From the NCBI GenBank assembly GCA_023512835.1, contig CM042090.1, positions 57,275,865-57,339,864 on the forward strand: DNA of 64,000 nucleotides, given 5' to 3'. Within the stretch, counting starts at the first letter, position 1; each line of letters starts with the position of its first letter. Both the position numbers and the translations under genes were made by a program. A model generated the notes under the pieces. The model was not told where the DNA came from. It searched no databases and saw nothing but the letters and a program-made list of their open reading frames with translations. The stretch is from Taxillus chinensis (taxonomy: Eukaryota > Streptophyta > Magnoliopsida > Santalales > Loranthaceae). Shown in pieces: positions 35,036-46,492 of the stretch.

Positions 35036-35964
35036 CAGCGATAGCACAGCAACAAACAAAAAATAATGGAACTTATTACCTAGGAGATAAGCAATGCATA
35101 TAGTATACTGTAACCTTGGCGCTATATCCTCTTCTACTGTCGGTCTTGGCATTACCCAATGAATCTGCTCTCCAGAATATATAAATCAATAATGTCATGA
35201 CAGCATTGGCGAGCAATGATCAGCTGACATGAAATATTTAGTGAGAACCCGTCATTTCTCCTTATTTGCTGCAAAATTGCCCAAAAGGTTTGTTGTAATA
35301 ACATAAGTACTGGCATGTGGTTTTTGAAATCTGGTCGAATAAACAGAGAAGCCACTACTCGTAGACATTAGGTGTTTTGTTCATACAAACACCCACCCCC
35401 CCCCCGCGTGCGTGCGTGTGTGTGTTCCTTCTAAATGTATTTTCCTCCAAAGTAGAAATGATGTAATATGTGCATCATAAATCTTGCAATTTATGTTGTC
35501 TTAGGATTTTAATATATGTTTGTGTGTTCGCGCGCGTGCGGGTGTGTGGAAGAGGATATTGGAAGAAGAATTTGAAGGATTTGTTATAGGGTGTGTACGG
35601 ATTGGGTGAGGTTAGAGCATGCAGCGGCATGAGCAAGCAAACCCTTAAATATTTAAACATTTAATGATATGTATTAAATACAGGTCATTGATCTCATTAA
35701 ATTATTAAATGACTCTCAGGAAATTGGATATGTTTGTTAAAATTGATCTCACCAAATTATTAAATGACTAACTTTGACTTACAGGAAATTGGATATGTTT
35801 GTTAAAATTGATCTCACCAAAGTATTAAATGGTTAACTTTGATATACATTAAATGGGATATGTTCATCAAATTTGGTGACTTGCTATAACATCATTAATG
35901 TTGTTGACTGTTCTTGTGCAAGATTTACTCCTAATCCATCATCAATACTCCTCCTGCTATTGCA
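35036..35964 (+). other. NCA1 3' UTR and flank
   Basis: The first few hundred bases probably hold the 3' UTR; no single polyadenylation signal stands out. A C-run and (GT)n microsatellite lies at 35395-35430. A repeat of about 64 bp with GGAAATTGGATATGTTTG and TTGATCTCACCAAA occurs about 2.5 times at 35690-35850. Confidence 0.5.
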
Positions 35965-36275
35965 ATGTTCGATGTTATGGGTCTCCTGTTACAAGTGATT
36001 TCAAGTAGGATGACTCTGAAGCCGTACATGTCAGACTCCTTGGTGGTGAGCCCAGTAGTGACCCACGACTGTCATCCTATCTCCTTTAGTGTGGTCAACA
36101 AGCCTTGCGAGTGTGGTCAACAAGCCTTGCGAGGCCGAAGTTGCCAAGCTTAGTGTTGAAGTCGAAATCAAGCATCACATTGTTGGCCCAAGTTAACACC
36201 ACCCGAGATCTGGTGTCTCCTCCAAATAGGTGAGTCCAGACTGTCGTTGGGCATGATCTCATAGACAAGAGTGGG
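35965..36275 (-). pseudogene. L-type lectin receptor kinase fragment
   Basis: The minus strand gives kinase-domain phrases in order: LVYEIMPNDSLDS, NVMLDFDFNTKLGNFGLARL followed by VDHT, and TTKESDMYGFRVILLEIT. These match the P-N-G-S-L-D-S, N-V-M-L-D, D-F-G-L-A-R and SDVYSFG regions typical of legume-lectin receptor kinases. The DFG Asp is Asn. A 2-base loss shifts the frame after LDS, the catalytic loop is missing, and GTGGTCAACAAGCCTTGCGA is duplicated in tandem at 36091-36134. It is a dead scrap. Confidence 0.65.
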
Positions 36276-37583
36276 GGGTCGATGTCCGGGGGTGGTGGCC
36301 AGGGAGGTTTTTTTTTTTTTTTTTTTAACGAAAAAGGTGGATTGTTTTAATGAAAGTGATTTTTTTCAATCAAATTTTGTTTTTTGTAATTAACAAACTA
36401 AAGATTTAATATATATATATATATATATATATTATCTTACAATAAGACATAATATTTAATATAAATATATAAAAGTTAAAAATTTAATATTAAGGACAGA
36501 TCAATTGTTAGTAGGTATAATAATTTTCACTCGTTGATGTCCTTATCCATCGCATATTTTCCAAATGTGAATGGCGGGTGGGGTTGGGTGGGTGGTGAGT
36601 GGATGTACATCCCTTCTTTGTTGTGTGTTTGCTCTCTCCTATTACTATTAGATCCTGCGGTCGTAGGGATGAGGTTGTTTGATATTTTTGGCTTGTGAGT
36701 CCTTGTATATGACGATGGATAGGTGTTTTGGCCGTAATTTGTCCTAGCAAAGGATAACTATATAATATTTTTGTCCTCTATTCTTTGGTATCTTGTTTCT
36801 TACGCTTGTTTGTTTCTCTTCATATTAAGTTAATCATTTATTTATCCTCTTCATAATTTTTAAATCTTTTTTGGTTTATTATGGCACATGTATGATGTAT
36901 TTTCCACTTTGTCTTTTCCCTTATAACGTTAAAAGATATTTACATGATGAGTTTTACTATGATATTAATACGGGAAAATGTATTTATTTTTTTAAAATTT
37001 TCGTAACACTTACTATGAAATCTAAAACAAATTCTATTTTTATCTGAATTCTATTCATATTTAATTTAATTTTTTGAATGTTTTAAAATTTATGTTATCG
37101 AACAAAATATAGACTATTATTTTCCTTTCTACCCACCATCACAAAACAAGCCATCTTCTAGCTCCTCACAACCACTCCACACTCTAACATACCATTAATA
37201 ATCCTCGGCCGAAGTCCTCCACCACATTAAAGACCCAACACTTCACAAAACATTATTTGAATAAATCATTCCCCCACCAATTTACACTTCTCCTACACCA
37301 CCAAAATTTTCAATTATTCCTCTTGACCATTATCAACCTTTAACGCCCACTTCACTACTCCAAACCTTACAACAAGAATCCAAATTAATAAAACATTGAA
37401 TTCGTCAATCCAATGACGTAAGAAACGAAACAAACTATTCCATAATTCCAAAATCCCCTAATATTAATAATAATCAAACAAAAAATCCTCTTGATTTTCT
37501 CTCCCTAAAATTAATCATTACCACATCAAAATATTTTCTCGAATTATAATCAAATGCTTTAAAGATTTTATACTTGAGGCGAT
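36276..37583. other. Gene-free AT-rich stretch
   Basis: Contains a T-run at about 36308-36326, an (AT)n run at 36412-36432 and otherwise unassigned AT-rich DNA. No coding or RNA gene signal seen. Confidence 0.5.
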
Positions 37584-38502
37584 TGATAACTTTGCATTTT
37601 ATGCATGTTATTCTATAGCTTTTGAGCATTAATTGAAAGAAAAAACCTATAATTTTATTAATTTAAATGAATATATGATTATTTATGCTTTGAAAGGATT
37701 TTGGAGTGTTTCTTTGCTTTTTGGAATGGTTTTGGGTTATATTATAGGTCTTATGAAGAATTTGGAGGACAGTGATCAGTTGTGGTCGAAAGGAAGTGGT
37801 TGCGTGATTTTATGTTGGTTGATGTGCATAGATAGGTTGATGTTGACCGCATTAGGTCAACATGGCAGAGGACTTACTGGAAGCACTAATTAGGTTGATA
37901 AAACTCTTTGGTCAACACGCTACATCGATGTCGACCTCACTTCTAGTCAACTTAGCCGTGTCGACCTAATGTCGCTGCCCATTTACCCTAATTCACCGTA
38001 GCCCTATATATATGGAGTTCTTATGATGGTTTGGGGTCATCTTCAACCAGTGAAGGAGGGATGAGAGCCATGCTTGGACATAAGCAAGTGAAGAGGAGGA
38101 AAGCTAGGCTTCACAGGAGAAAAGGGAATCATCTGTGGAGGTGGCACAATTGGAGCAAAATATTAATTTGTTGAATATTAGTATTGTGTTGGTTTGAATA
38201 TCATCACGAACTAAATCCCAGTTTTAGGAAGTAATGTAATTTAATTGGTGACTATGGATGTGGCTGAATTTTGTTGATTAACGTTTCATTGTGATGTTGG
38301 TTACAGTATGTTTCATACAATTGATCTTTTAATACTTGTTCATCCCATAGCCATAGTGATAATGGTTGTGATAGATCCTTGTTCTCTAATAAGATTCAAA
38401 GTTTAGCTTTTTTGTTCTATATTTGATTTATTCACACGGGATAATTGGATAGAGTAAATGCTTTCACAATGGAAGCAAGTTACTTCAACGAACTCATTAT
38501 CA
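37584..38502 (+). mobile_element. Gypsy (Tat/Athila-like) LTR
   Basis: Starts TGATAACTTTGCATTTTATG and ends TTATCA, the same terminal pair as the LTR at 620-2217. A TATA box (CCCTATATATATGG) is at about 38001, and GTTGACC/GGTCAAC words recur in the U3. No internal region adjoins, so it is probably a solo LTR. I found no matching 5-bp duplication, so the ends could be off. Confidence 0.5.
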
Positions 38503-38537
38503 CAACGTAAGAACAAATTAAATGAAATTATCTCCAG

Positions 38538-38923
38538 TGTCACGAGGTCAGAGTTTTCACCTGTGCGACACTCGGTCACTTTGGTGGATGCTCTGAGTAA
38601 GTCATACCAATTGTGGCATATGTAGACTGGGTTTGCTATGCTTTGGGCTCATCAGGAGAACGGCTCCAGTTCTCGATCAATTTGTGTAGGGACGGGGAAG
38701 TCCCCTCTTCTTCGTCAAGTTCTCGACTAGTGGCGTACTCCTTGCATTTAACCGGGTCGGTACGTCTGAACTCCGAAGTGGCTCCATCGATCTCCTGCAC
38801 GAACTGTCATGGAGCCTTTCCCATCGACACCAGCTACGCTTTTCGCTTTGCCCATCCTCAAGTAGCACGTACCTGTGCCACTTAGGAGACGCCCGCCAGC
38901 ACCACGCTGTTCGGGCCTTGACA
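38538..38923 (-). repeat. TRIM LTR A
   Basis: Plus-strand limits TGTCACGAGG and GGGCCTTGACA. 386 bp. Confidence 0.82.
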
Positions 38924-39221
38924 TCCTCCCCTACTTGATTTCGCAATGCCCTCGTTGCGTCAAGATGAGCTCGGAGGAACCAATATTGTTCGGTGCACTC
39001 CTTTCGACTCCCGCAGCACCACTCTATCCCATCCTCGGGTACTCCACCTTGGCACAGCGGCCAACAACTTGGTGGACGCGATGTTTGCAAGACCTAGACC
39101 TGGTTGACCCCCATCTCTTAGGGGCTCCCTCCTAACTTGGGATCAATGACCACACATGTCTACCGCGAGAGTGTTTCGGTGAGCTTTCTGGATACACGCC
39201 GCAACTGCTCCGATACCACTT
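38924..39221 (-). other. TRIM internal region 1
   Basis: 298 bp. The polypurine tract (minus strand GTAGGGGAGGA) is at the left end. The primer site (TGGTATCGGAGC, 39208-39219) is at the right, two bases from the next LTR. Non-coding. Confidence 0.78.
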
Positions 39222-39497
39222 TGTCACGGGATAAGGGTTTTTACCTATGCGGCACTCGGTCACCTGGTGGATGCTCCGAGTAAGCCATATTGATCGAGGC
39301 ACTCGTAGACTGGCGTCACCATGCCTTGGGATCATTAGGAGAATGACTCTAGTTCTTGACCAGTTTGTGTAGGGATGGCCAAGTCCCCTCTTCTTCGTCA
39401 AGTCCTCGACTAGCGGCGTACTCCCTGCATTTAACTGGGCCGGTACGTCTGAACTCTAAAGTGGCTCCATCGATCTCTCGCACAAACTGTTGTGGAG

Positions 39498-39502
39498 CCT
39501 TT
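39498..39502. repeat. Target-site duplication CCTTT (left)
   Basis: Directly precedes the nested TRIM; repeated at 39972-39976. LTRs A and C carry the uninterrupted GAGCCTTTCCCATC site. Confidence 0.9.
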
Positions 39503-39971
39503 TGGAACAGCCCAAGTCCCCTGTAGCACGATATTGTCCGGTTTAGGGCGCAAGCCCAATCCCTGGTTTTGTTCTTGGCAGTGCCACACAGGCACCCCAA
39601 AAGGCCTCATGCCAGAAGAGGTCTCCATTCCCTCTTGAGAGACACGCTTCGTTCTCCTCCCCAGCCGATGTGGGACTTGCAAAGTCCTCAGACTCTACAA
39701 TCCACCCCCCTTAGGAGGCCCATGTCCCCATGGGACTATGGCACACCGACCCGGTCCCCATCTCTGATACCATCTGTAATAGCCCAAGTCCCATGTAGCA
39801 CAATATTATCCGATTCAGAGTTCAAGCCCAATCCCCGGTTTTGTTCTTGGCAGTGCCACATAGGCACTCCAAAAGGCATCATGCAAGGAAAGGTCTCGAC
39901 GCCCTCTTGAGAGGCACGCTTCATTCTCTTCCCCAGCCGATGTGGGACTTGCAAAGTCCTCAGACTTTACA
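39503..39971 (-). mobile_element. Second TRIM, complete (469 bp)
   Basis: Two 197-bp LTRs (39503-39699 and 39775-39971) flank only 75 bp of interior. On the minus strand the interior has TGGTATCAGAGA as primer site (about 39761-39773) and AAGGGGGGTGGAT as polypurine tract. The LTR ends are TGTA and TACA, except that the copy at 39503 begins TGGA on the plus strand. A perfect CCTTT duplication surrounds it. It has no coding capacity and must be mobilised in trans. Confidence 0.88.
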
Positions 39972-39976
39972 CCTTT
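39972..39976. repeat. Target-site duplication CCTTT (right)
   Basis: Identical to 39498-39502. Confidence 0.9.
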
Positions 39977-40080
39977 CCCATCTGCACCAGCTACGCTTCC
40001 TGCCTTACCCCTCCTCAAGTAACCCGTACCTGTGCCACTTGGGAGATGCCCACCAGCACCATGCTATTCGGGCCTTGACA

Positions 40081-40378
40081 TCCTCTCCTACTTGATTTCG
40101 CAATGCCTTCGTTACGTCAATATGAGCTTGGAGGAACTAATATCGTTCGGTGTACTCCTTTTGACTCCCGCAATACCACTCTGTCCCATCCTCGGGTACT
40201 CCACAATGGCATGGCGGCCAGCAACTTGGTGGACATGATGTGTGCAAGACCTTCACTTGGTCGACCCCCATCTCTTAGGGGCTCCCTTCCAACTTGGGAT
40301 CAAGGACCACACATGTCTGCCGCGAGAGTGCTTCGGTGAGCTTTCTGGATATAGGTCGTAACTGCTCTGATACCACTT
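40081..40378 (-). other. TRIM internal region 2
   Basis: 298 bp, the same length as region 1 and similar throughout by eye. The primer site on the minus strand is TGGTATCAGAGC at 40365-40376. Non-coding. Confidence 0.78.
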
Positions 40379-40763
40379 TGTCACGAGATAAGGGTTTTCA
40401 CCTGTGCAGCACTCGGTCACCTGGTGGATGCTCCGAGTAAGCCATATCGATCTGGGCACACGTAAACTGGTTTTGCCATTCCTTGGGATCATTAGGAGAA
40501 TGGCTCCAGTTCTCAACCAGTTTGTGTAGGGATGGCTAAGTCCCCTCTTTTTCGTCAAGTCCTCAACTAGCGGCGTACTCCCTGCATTTAACCGGGTCAG
40601 TACGCCTGAACTCTAAAGTGGCTCCATCAATCTCCCGCATGAACTGCCGTGGAGCCTTTCCCATCCGCACTAGCTACGCTTTCTGCCTTGCTCCTCCTCA
40701 AGTAGCATGCACTTGCGCCACTTGGGAGACGCCCACCAGCACCATGCTGTCCGAGGCATGACA
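40379..40763 (-). repeat. TRIM LTR C
   Basis: 385 bp with limits TGTCACGAGA and GAGGCATGACA. Confidence 0.8.
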
Positions 40764-41848
40764 GTAGGCTTATCTCCACATACTTCAAACTTTACCTAAC
40801 TTATCGTTTTAATAACTTTAGAATCATTGTTTATATTAAATAAAATGTCATGTCTTGAATTGCTAAATGAAATTAAAATTCCTACAACTTTTTAAATACG
40901 TAGGACCATTCTTATCTGTGAAATGTGCACCTGGAGTTGTTATCGTTGTGTTTGGTATAATCCGATTCCCATATTATTTTTTAAACCATATAAATTTAAA
41001 ACTATTTAATTTAAAAAGTTAGTTTTCAAAATAGGTGGGTCACATAGTTATTTTTAAAAACTATTTCTAACTATTTTATGTTTTCAAATCTAAACTCAAT
41101 TTTCTTCAAAAATCCAAATAGTTTTTTTATTTTTATTTTTTACTTTTTATATATTTTATTACCTGAGTCCACAATATTTTTTTTCCCATTTTTTATGGGA
41201 TCAAATTTTTTTAAAAGCATACACTTTAAAACACATTTTTTTATACCAAATAGAAATTATTTTTAAATTAGAATTTAATAAAAACTTCAACAAATTGTAA
41301 ATACCAAAACTTGTATCAAACATGTCCTATATTTCACTAGCGTCAAGTTTTTGGAGCTGTTGCCAAAAAAGTAATATTATAAGGATCCATATATGTGTTA
41401 ACATAACTTATAATCTATATTTGATGTTAAAAATGTTATTTTGAGAATGTGGTCATTAATACAATCGTTTTGACTATATCTGGGCCTAATTTGAGGTCCA
41501 GAAGCTTCCAGGGGTTATTTAGTAAATTTTAGGAGTTAAATTGAGGGTTGATAAGTGACAAATAGAATTTAGGAGGACTTTTTGAAAATTATTAAGGAGA
41601 AGGACGAATTTTAATTAAAAATAGGGTTTTGGGGTTTTATTATTTATTATAACCCTGTTTAGAGAAACCCTAGCCGTCGGAGGAGAGTTCATAGTATTCT
41701 TCATATTCTTCGTTGTTCTTCGTCGATTCTAGACCGTTCTTGTGTGTTTAATCCCTTCGGAAGGCAAGAGGTAGGTGATTCTTCATTTCTCATTATTTTA
41801 CTGCATAAACGCGAATTGTAGGAAGAAATACATACATACATACATACA

Positions 41849-41900
<52 letters not shown>

Positions 41901-42531
41901 AATATACAACTATATGCTTAGTTGATTTCCAGGCGGAAGGTGTTCTGTCTTCTTTGTACCTATACCATCTCGTCTGTCACTTGGGACAATGCTTAGTCGA
42001 TTGATTTATTATCTTATGTGTTTGCTTCAATGTGGCCTGTGGCTTCTACATAAACAAAAAAAGGGGGATCCGTAAACCCATATGATGTCCTGCACCTTTT
42101 TCCCCTAATTATTTAAAATATTTTTCTTATTCTTTTTAATCCCAATTATTATTATTACCTTTATGAAAACCAGGCATGTAGGCCTGGTTACTTCCAGATC
42201 TCGCGGGCACACCCGTCCTTAGGGATTTGGTTGGCCCAGTTGGTGGTAGGGCTTGTCCCTTGCTGCATGTTTGAGATAAGGGGGCGGCGGCACCTGTGCC
42301 ATCCCCCATGGGGTTGGTGGCCAGCCCTAAGAGGCTGGCAGTTTGCTGGGCCGGTCCTTTTGGGCCGGCCCGGTTCTTCTAAGTTCCCCTAGCCCTTTAA
42401 GCATTATTCTGTCTCAGTTTGGTTGAGGTAAGATTATTTTAGGACCTATTCTAAATTTTAATGTCATATTAGTTAGCAAATAAATATTATTTAGGGTTAA
42501 TGCTAATAGTTGAGCATTTTAAAAATAATAA
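40764..42531 (+). mobile_element. Unassigned AT-rich DNA and probable gypsy LTR fragment
   Basis: 40764-41330 is AT-rich with nothing recognised. From about 41340 the sequence looks like a gypsy LTR: GGGGTTATTTAGTAAATTTT, then GAGAAACCCTAGCCGTCGGA and GAAGGCAAGAGGTAGGTGAT, which resembles the U3/R junctions of other LTRs here. Ends are not defined. Confidence 0.35.
41829..41897 (+). repeat. (ACAT)n and (AT)n microsatellite
   Basis: About five ACAT units, then about twenty AT units. Confidence 0.9.
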
Positions 42532-42799
42532 TTGATATTCCCAAGATTCAAGTATGATCGTCTGAGTATATGTGTGTGTATATAGAGAGGGGGGTGAATT
42601 TGTATATTTAAAACTATTTCATATAGTTTTAAGAGTAGTATGATACTTAGAGGTATTCTACAGATGTGGTTCTTCTTTGGGTTGTATTTCAGTGTCTTAT
42701 GCAATATCAGATTAACAGTAGGTATGTATGGGAAGTAAAAGACAAAGACACATGATTTACGTAGTTCGATCAATGTGATCTACTCCATGGTGGTGAGGG
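42532..42799 (-). mobile_element. Copia LTR remnant, part 1
   Basis: Homologous by eye to 6096-6390, including AAGACACATGATTTACGTAG and CTACTCCATGGTGGTGAGG. Its continuation is at 50338-50510, on the far side of the copia insertion, so it is the disrupted host repeat. Confidence 0.6.
42795..42799. repeat. Target-site duplication GAGGG (left)
   Basis: Directly precedes TGTTGGATC at 42800 and recurs at 50333-50337. Confidence 0.75.
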
Positions 42800-44102
42800 T
42801 GTTGGATCAAACCCAGAATTTGGATAATGCTGATAAAACCTTATGTAATTTGATCTGAGATCTTTTGTGTTTATTTGATCATTGCAGAGGATATGTTATT
42901 AATCCGGAGATGCACTCGTGAGAGCAAAGCTAAGGATAGGATACATAATCCTGATCCGGACAAGAGTGAGTGTCGTCAAACACTTGGTAAATAACCAAGT
43001 TATCAATACATATGGAATAAGGAACATTCATGCGGACTAAGAACTTAAATGCTACGGATTGCGGAATATGTTCCTAGTGCCTTAAACGGACTAAGTCAAA
43101 TTGATACGGAGTAAGGAAGTATTAATGCGGAATAAGGACCCGAGTCTTTATTCGCACGGAGTAAGGAAACTAGATGCGGAGTAAGGAATCCGGACAACTT
43201 TACTCATACGGAGTAAGGAAGCGCTAGTACGGAGTAAGCATTCCGAACCCTTAGACTCGCCCGGAGTAAGGAACTTACACACGGAGTAATGAATTTATAT
43301 ACGGAGTAAGGAACTTACATACAGAGTAAGGAACTTACATACGGAGTAAGCAATTTACATGCGGAGTAAGGAACTTACATGCGGAGTAAGGAAGCGCTGA
43401 CACGGACTAAGGATTCCAGTACTAAACAGATACAGAGTAAGCAACCACTGACACGGAGTAAGGTTCCGAGCTTCATTAGCAACGGAGTAAGGAAAATTAC
43501 ACCGGACCAAGAAGATACTACTTCAACTCACCGCATTTAAAGTTATTAGCTCGTGGCGTCCCGATGTAAGACAAACTTATTGAGAACCTGAAGAATCTCA
43601 CACGTGGATCATCCGGATATGTGGACACAACCTCAATTGTATTTGGGAACTCACAAATGCACTTATACTCTTCAAACCCAAGACCTTTTGCTCCACAAAC
43701 CATAGCAGTCAAGACAGAGAGATTACCGAGGAATAGTTAGTGCTGAACGCATTCCGGAACTACAAGTTCCAAGGTTGTCTCTTAGGAATGTTTGTATAAA
43801 TATTCATACTTGTATATTTGTAAAAAAGTGAGTACGTGTGCGAACAAGCCTGAATAACCTGTGTATGCACAAGAGCTCAAAGAAGCAATCTAGGCTAGTG
43901 TGTGAATCCCTTTGTAAACAGAGTGTAAGAGAGTCTTGCTTCTATTTTGTTGTATTTATCTCTTGATAATAAAAAAAATACTTCCACTATCTGGTTATCT
44001 TCCGCAGTGATTTTATCACTTGACTAGTGTAGTGCCTTAAGAAAAAAAAAGGAGTTTAGATAAGAGCCTATTCACCCCCCTCTAGGCTCCAAGGGACCAT
44101 CA
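42800..44102 (+). repeat. 5' LTR of the copia element
   Basis: 1303 bp from TGTTGGATCAAACCC to AAGGGACCATCA. It contains the CGGAGTAAGGAACTTACAT minisatellite. An inverted relative lies at 51234-52492. Confidence 0.85.
43030..43500 (+). repeat. Degenerate CGGAGTAAGGA minisatellite
   Basis: The word CGGAGTAAGGA recurs about 15-20 times, most regularly as 20-bp units of the ACGGAGTAAGGAACTTACAT type at 43270-43390. Confidence 0.85.
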
Positions 44103-44104
44103 AG

Positions 44105-44116
44105 TGGTATCAAAGC
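44105..44116 (+). other. tRNA-iMet primer-binding site
   Basis: TGGTATCAAAGC two bases after the LTR, one mismatch from the common TGGTATCAGAGC. Confidence 0.8.
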
Positions 44117-44163
44117 AAGTCTATTTGTTCAAAAGTAGAGATCCCACTCTTTTACTCTAAGCA

Positions 44164-46251
44164 ATGGCCGAAAAAAGTAGTATGCTATTCAACACTCGCT
44201 TTAACTCCGGAGGGGCACAAGAGCCCATCCCAAATCAAAGCAGCTGTGAAAACGTCGACCCACCTCAACCTGCTGCTGCTGCCGCTCCTCAACCACGGAG
44301 TTCTGGTTTTACTTTGACGAAACCGCCCAAATTCACACCTGAGCTTTTCTCCCAGTGGAAAGCTCGCATGAAGATGTTTATGGTATGCCATGATCATCTT
44401 ATATGACCATGTCTTCATCAGGAGATTCCAATTCCGATGACTATCGAAGAACATGGAGTTAGGAGGCCAAAGACGGATGCTGAACTTACCAACGATGAAA
44501 GAGCCTGGCAGTGTGCTAGTGAAAAGGCTCTGGCTTATATTACATCATCTTTGGATTCCGAGGTTTTCATGGACATCCAGGGCTGCACGATAGCAAAAGC
44601 TGTTTGGGATAAACTGACAATCCTCTATGAGGGGAGTCAGTCCCAAATGCAAAATGTGATATGTGCTCTCAGACAGAATTTTGAGAGTTTCAATCACAAA
44701 CCTCGCGAATCCCTTGAAAGCATCTATCAGAGATTCGGCAAGCTCATTCTAGAGCTAAAACCTGTCAATGAGCACTACACTCAGTCTCAAATAAATGACA
44801 AGTTCTTTCGATCCTTGCCGGATCGATACTACTCCAACGACTCCAGATGCAAGGCACAAAACTGGCCATTCACTGCCCTAGAGGAAATATATGGAGAGCT
44901 TCGGACTCATGAGGTCAGATTCAAATACACTGACCATGATGAGAAGATAGCTCGGAAAGAAAAAGGGATAGCCCTCAAAGCTACGAAATGCTCCAGTAAT
45001 CATCAAGAGGATGATATGGATGAGTTAGAGAATTCTGACTCAGACGCAGAAGAGGAAATAGCTCTTCTTGTCAAATCCTTTGAACGATTCCTTCGGAAAA
45101 GTAGAAAAGGATTCAGAAGAGGCTCATCATCATCCAGAAGGAAGGAACGATCGGAGTCGAGCTCCCAAGAAATCTTCAACTGTGGAAAACCCGGTCATTG
45201 GGCCAAGGAATGCAGATCCAAATCAAAAGTGGCCGAGAAAAGTGACAAGGTAACTCCTCGCCGTTCCACCTCAGACAACAGCAAGAACAAGAGGAAGGCG
45301 TTCGTGACAAAGTACGTCAGTGGCTTGGAAGAAGAGGAAGAATCCTCGGATGATGAGCCAACTCCTAAGCCGAACGTCTGCCTCATGGCAAATACTGAGG
45401 TACCTTCTATCTCTGAGCTCATGAGTGAATTAGAATCTCTTATTAGTGAGCGTGATCATGAAAAGAATGAGAGACAAATAATTACTCAAATGTACAAAGA
45501 TGTGGAAAGTCAGAATAAACGCCTTGAATTTACTATCACTAGACTTGAAAAGGACATAACTAACTTCAGAGGAAAAGAGGCTTGGTATCATGATCTAAGA
45601 GCTGAAAATCATCTTTTAAATACCAACCTAACGGGCCTAAAAGTTATCGTGAAATGACTCGAAAATGAACTGGAACAGGAAAGGGAAATAAATCGTAAGT
45701 GGCTAAAATTCGGTGAAATAGCCTCTACCTTTAGGACTGATCTTGACAACATCCGAGTCAAACCTGGTCTAGGTTCAGAACCATCGACTTCCATAGCTCA
45801 AGCTACTGAGTGCCCTCCGGATTTCACTCCTAAACTAACCAACTTATATCCTGTTAGTACATCTAAACCATTGGATGGCTTCATTTCAGGTGGCACCATA
45901 GTTTATGACTGTGGAGTTGAGGCTGTTACTGCACTTCCCGAAGCAGTAGCACCCGTAACTAATGATGAAGGGAAGGCTGCTGCAGTTAAAGCCAAAACTG
46001 TAGCACCCAAAAAGAAAGGAAAGGCTAAGGCTGACGCATCTAGGGCCAAGAGCGTGTCACCCAAACGCAAAGGATTAGGCCATAGGGAACAGAGTAGAAA
46101 GTCTGTAAAATCCAAGAGACCTATATCCCCTGTTTGTATTTCACATTATAGTGTCTGTTCCATCTGTAGGGAAATGGGTCATTATCACTATGAATGTTGG
46201 AGTTTATCTGATAACTGGCTTTGTAATCAAATTCAATCCAATAAAGATTAG
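44164..46251 (+). pseudogene. Copia gag (nucleocapsid), two stops
   Basis: One frame runs from ATG 44164 to TAG at about 46249, with a TGA near 44403 and another at 45655-45657. Residues after an Ala/Pro-rich start form a capsid-like helical region (WDKLTILYEGSQSQMQ, then ESLESIYQRFGKLILEL). A CCHC knuckle, CGKPGHWAKEC, is at about 45181-45213. A long charged coiled coil and a second knuckle, CSICREMGHYHYEC, at about 46156-46197 follow. It would package RNA in virus-like particles. The first stop looks like TGG to TGA decay. Confidence 0.82.
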
Positions 46252-46492
46252 TTTAATAAAAGGGTTTCTTCGAGCAAAACAAAATCTAAACATCAAAGGA
46301 GTGTCTCTCCCAAGAAAACCCAAATAAGAGAAGCAGTTGAAACTAACAAGTTAAAGTCAACTTGGAGAGCTAAAAGTCCTAGCAAAATCAAATCCAAACG
46401 CTGACACATCTGCTGCTCTCTCTAACCGGCCGAAACAAGTTTGGGCACCAAAAGTGTAAACTGTTGTCTTTCAGGAGCATCTCTGGCATGCA

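Larger units (their letters stand above)
39222..40080 (-). repeat. TRIM LTR B, interrupted
   Basis: Without the nested element and its extra duplication copy the LTR is 385 bp. Limits are TGTCACGGGA and GGGCCTTGACA. Confidence 0.82.
38538..40763 (-). mobile_element. Tandem TRIM: LTR-internal-LTR-internal-LTR
   Basis: Read on the minus strand, each LTR (about 385 bp) starts TGTCA(A/T)G-like and ends CGTGACA. Each of two internal regions is exactly 298 bp, begins with primer site TGGTATC(G/A)GAGC and ends with polypurine tract GTAGG(G/A)GAGGA. No gag or pol fits in 298 bp. The unit length is 683 bp and a monomer would be 1068 bp. The middle LTR is split by a second TRIM. Outer flanks show no matching 5-bp duplication. 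Confidence 0.8.

Noticed and set aside
37584..38502. 5-bp duplication around the Tat/Athila-like LTR
   Set aside because: Left GCGAT and right CAACG differ; either the ends are slightly misplaced or this is a truncated copy.
38613..40558. Many open frames of 60-137 codons on both strands
   Set aside because: They repeat with the TRIM units and cross LTR borders; the same translations recur in all three units, so they follow from the repeat and not from a gene.
38538..40763. Target-site duplication for the tandem TRIM
   Set aside because: Left TCCAG and right GTAGG do not match, so I do not claim one.
43270..43400. CRISPR-like regularity in the copia LTR
   Set aside because: Units of 20 bp follow head to tail without unique spacers; it is a minisatellite.
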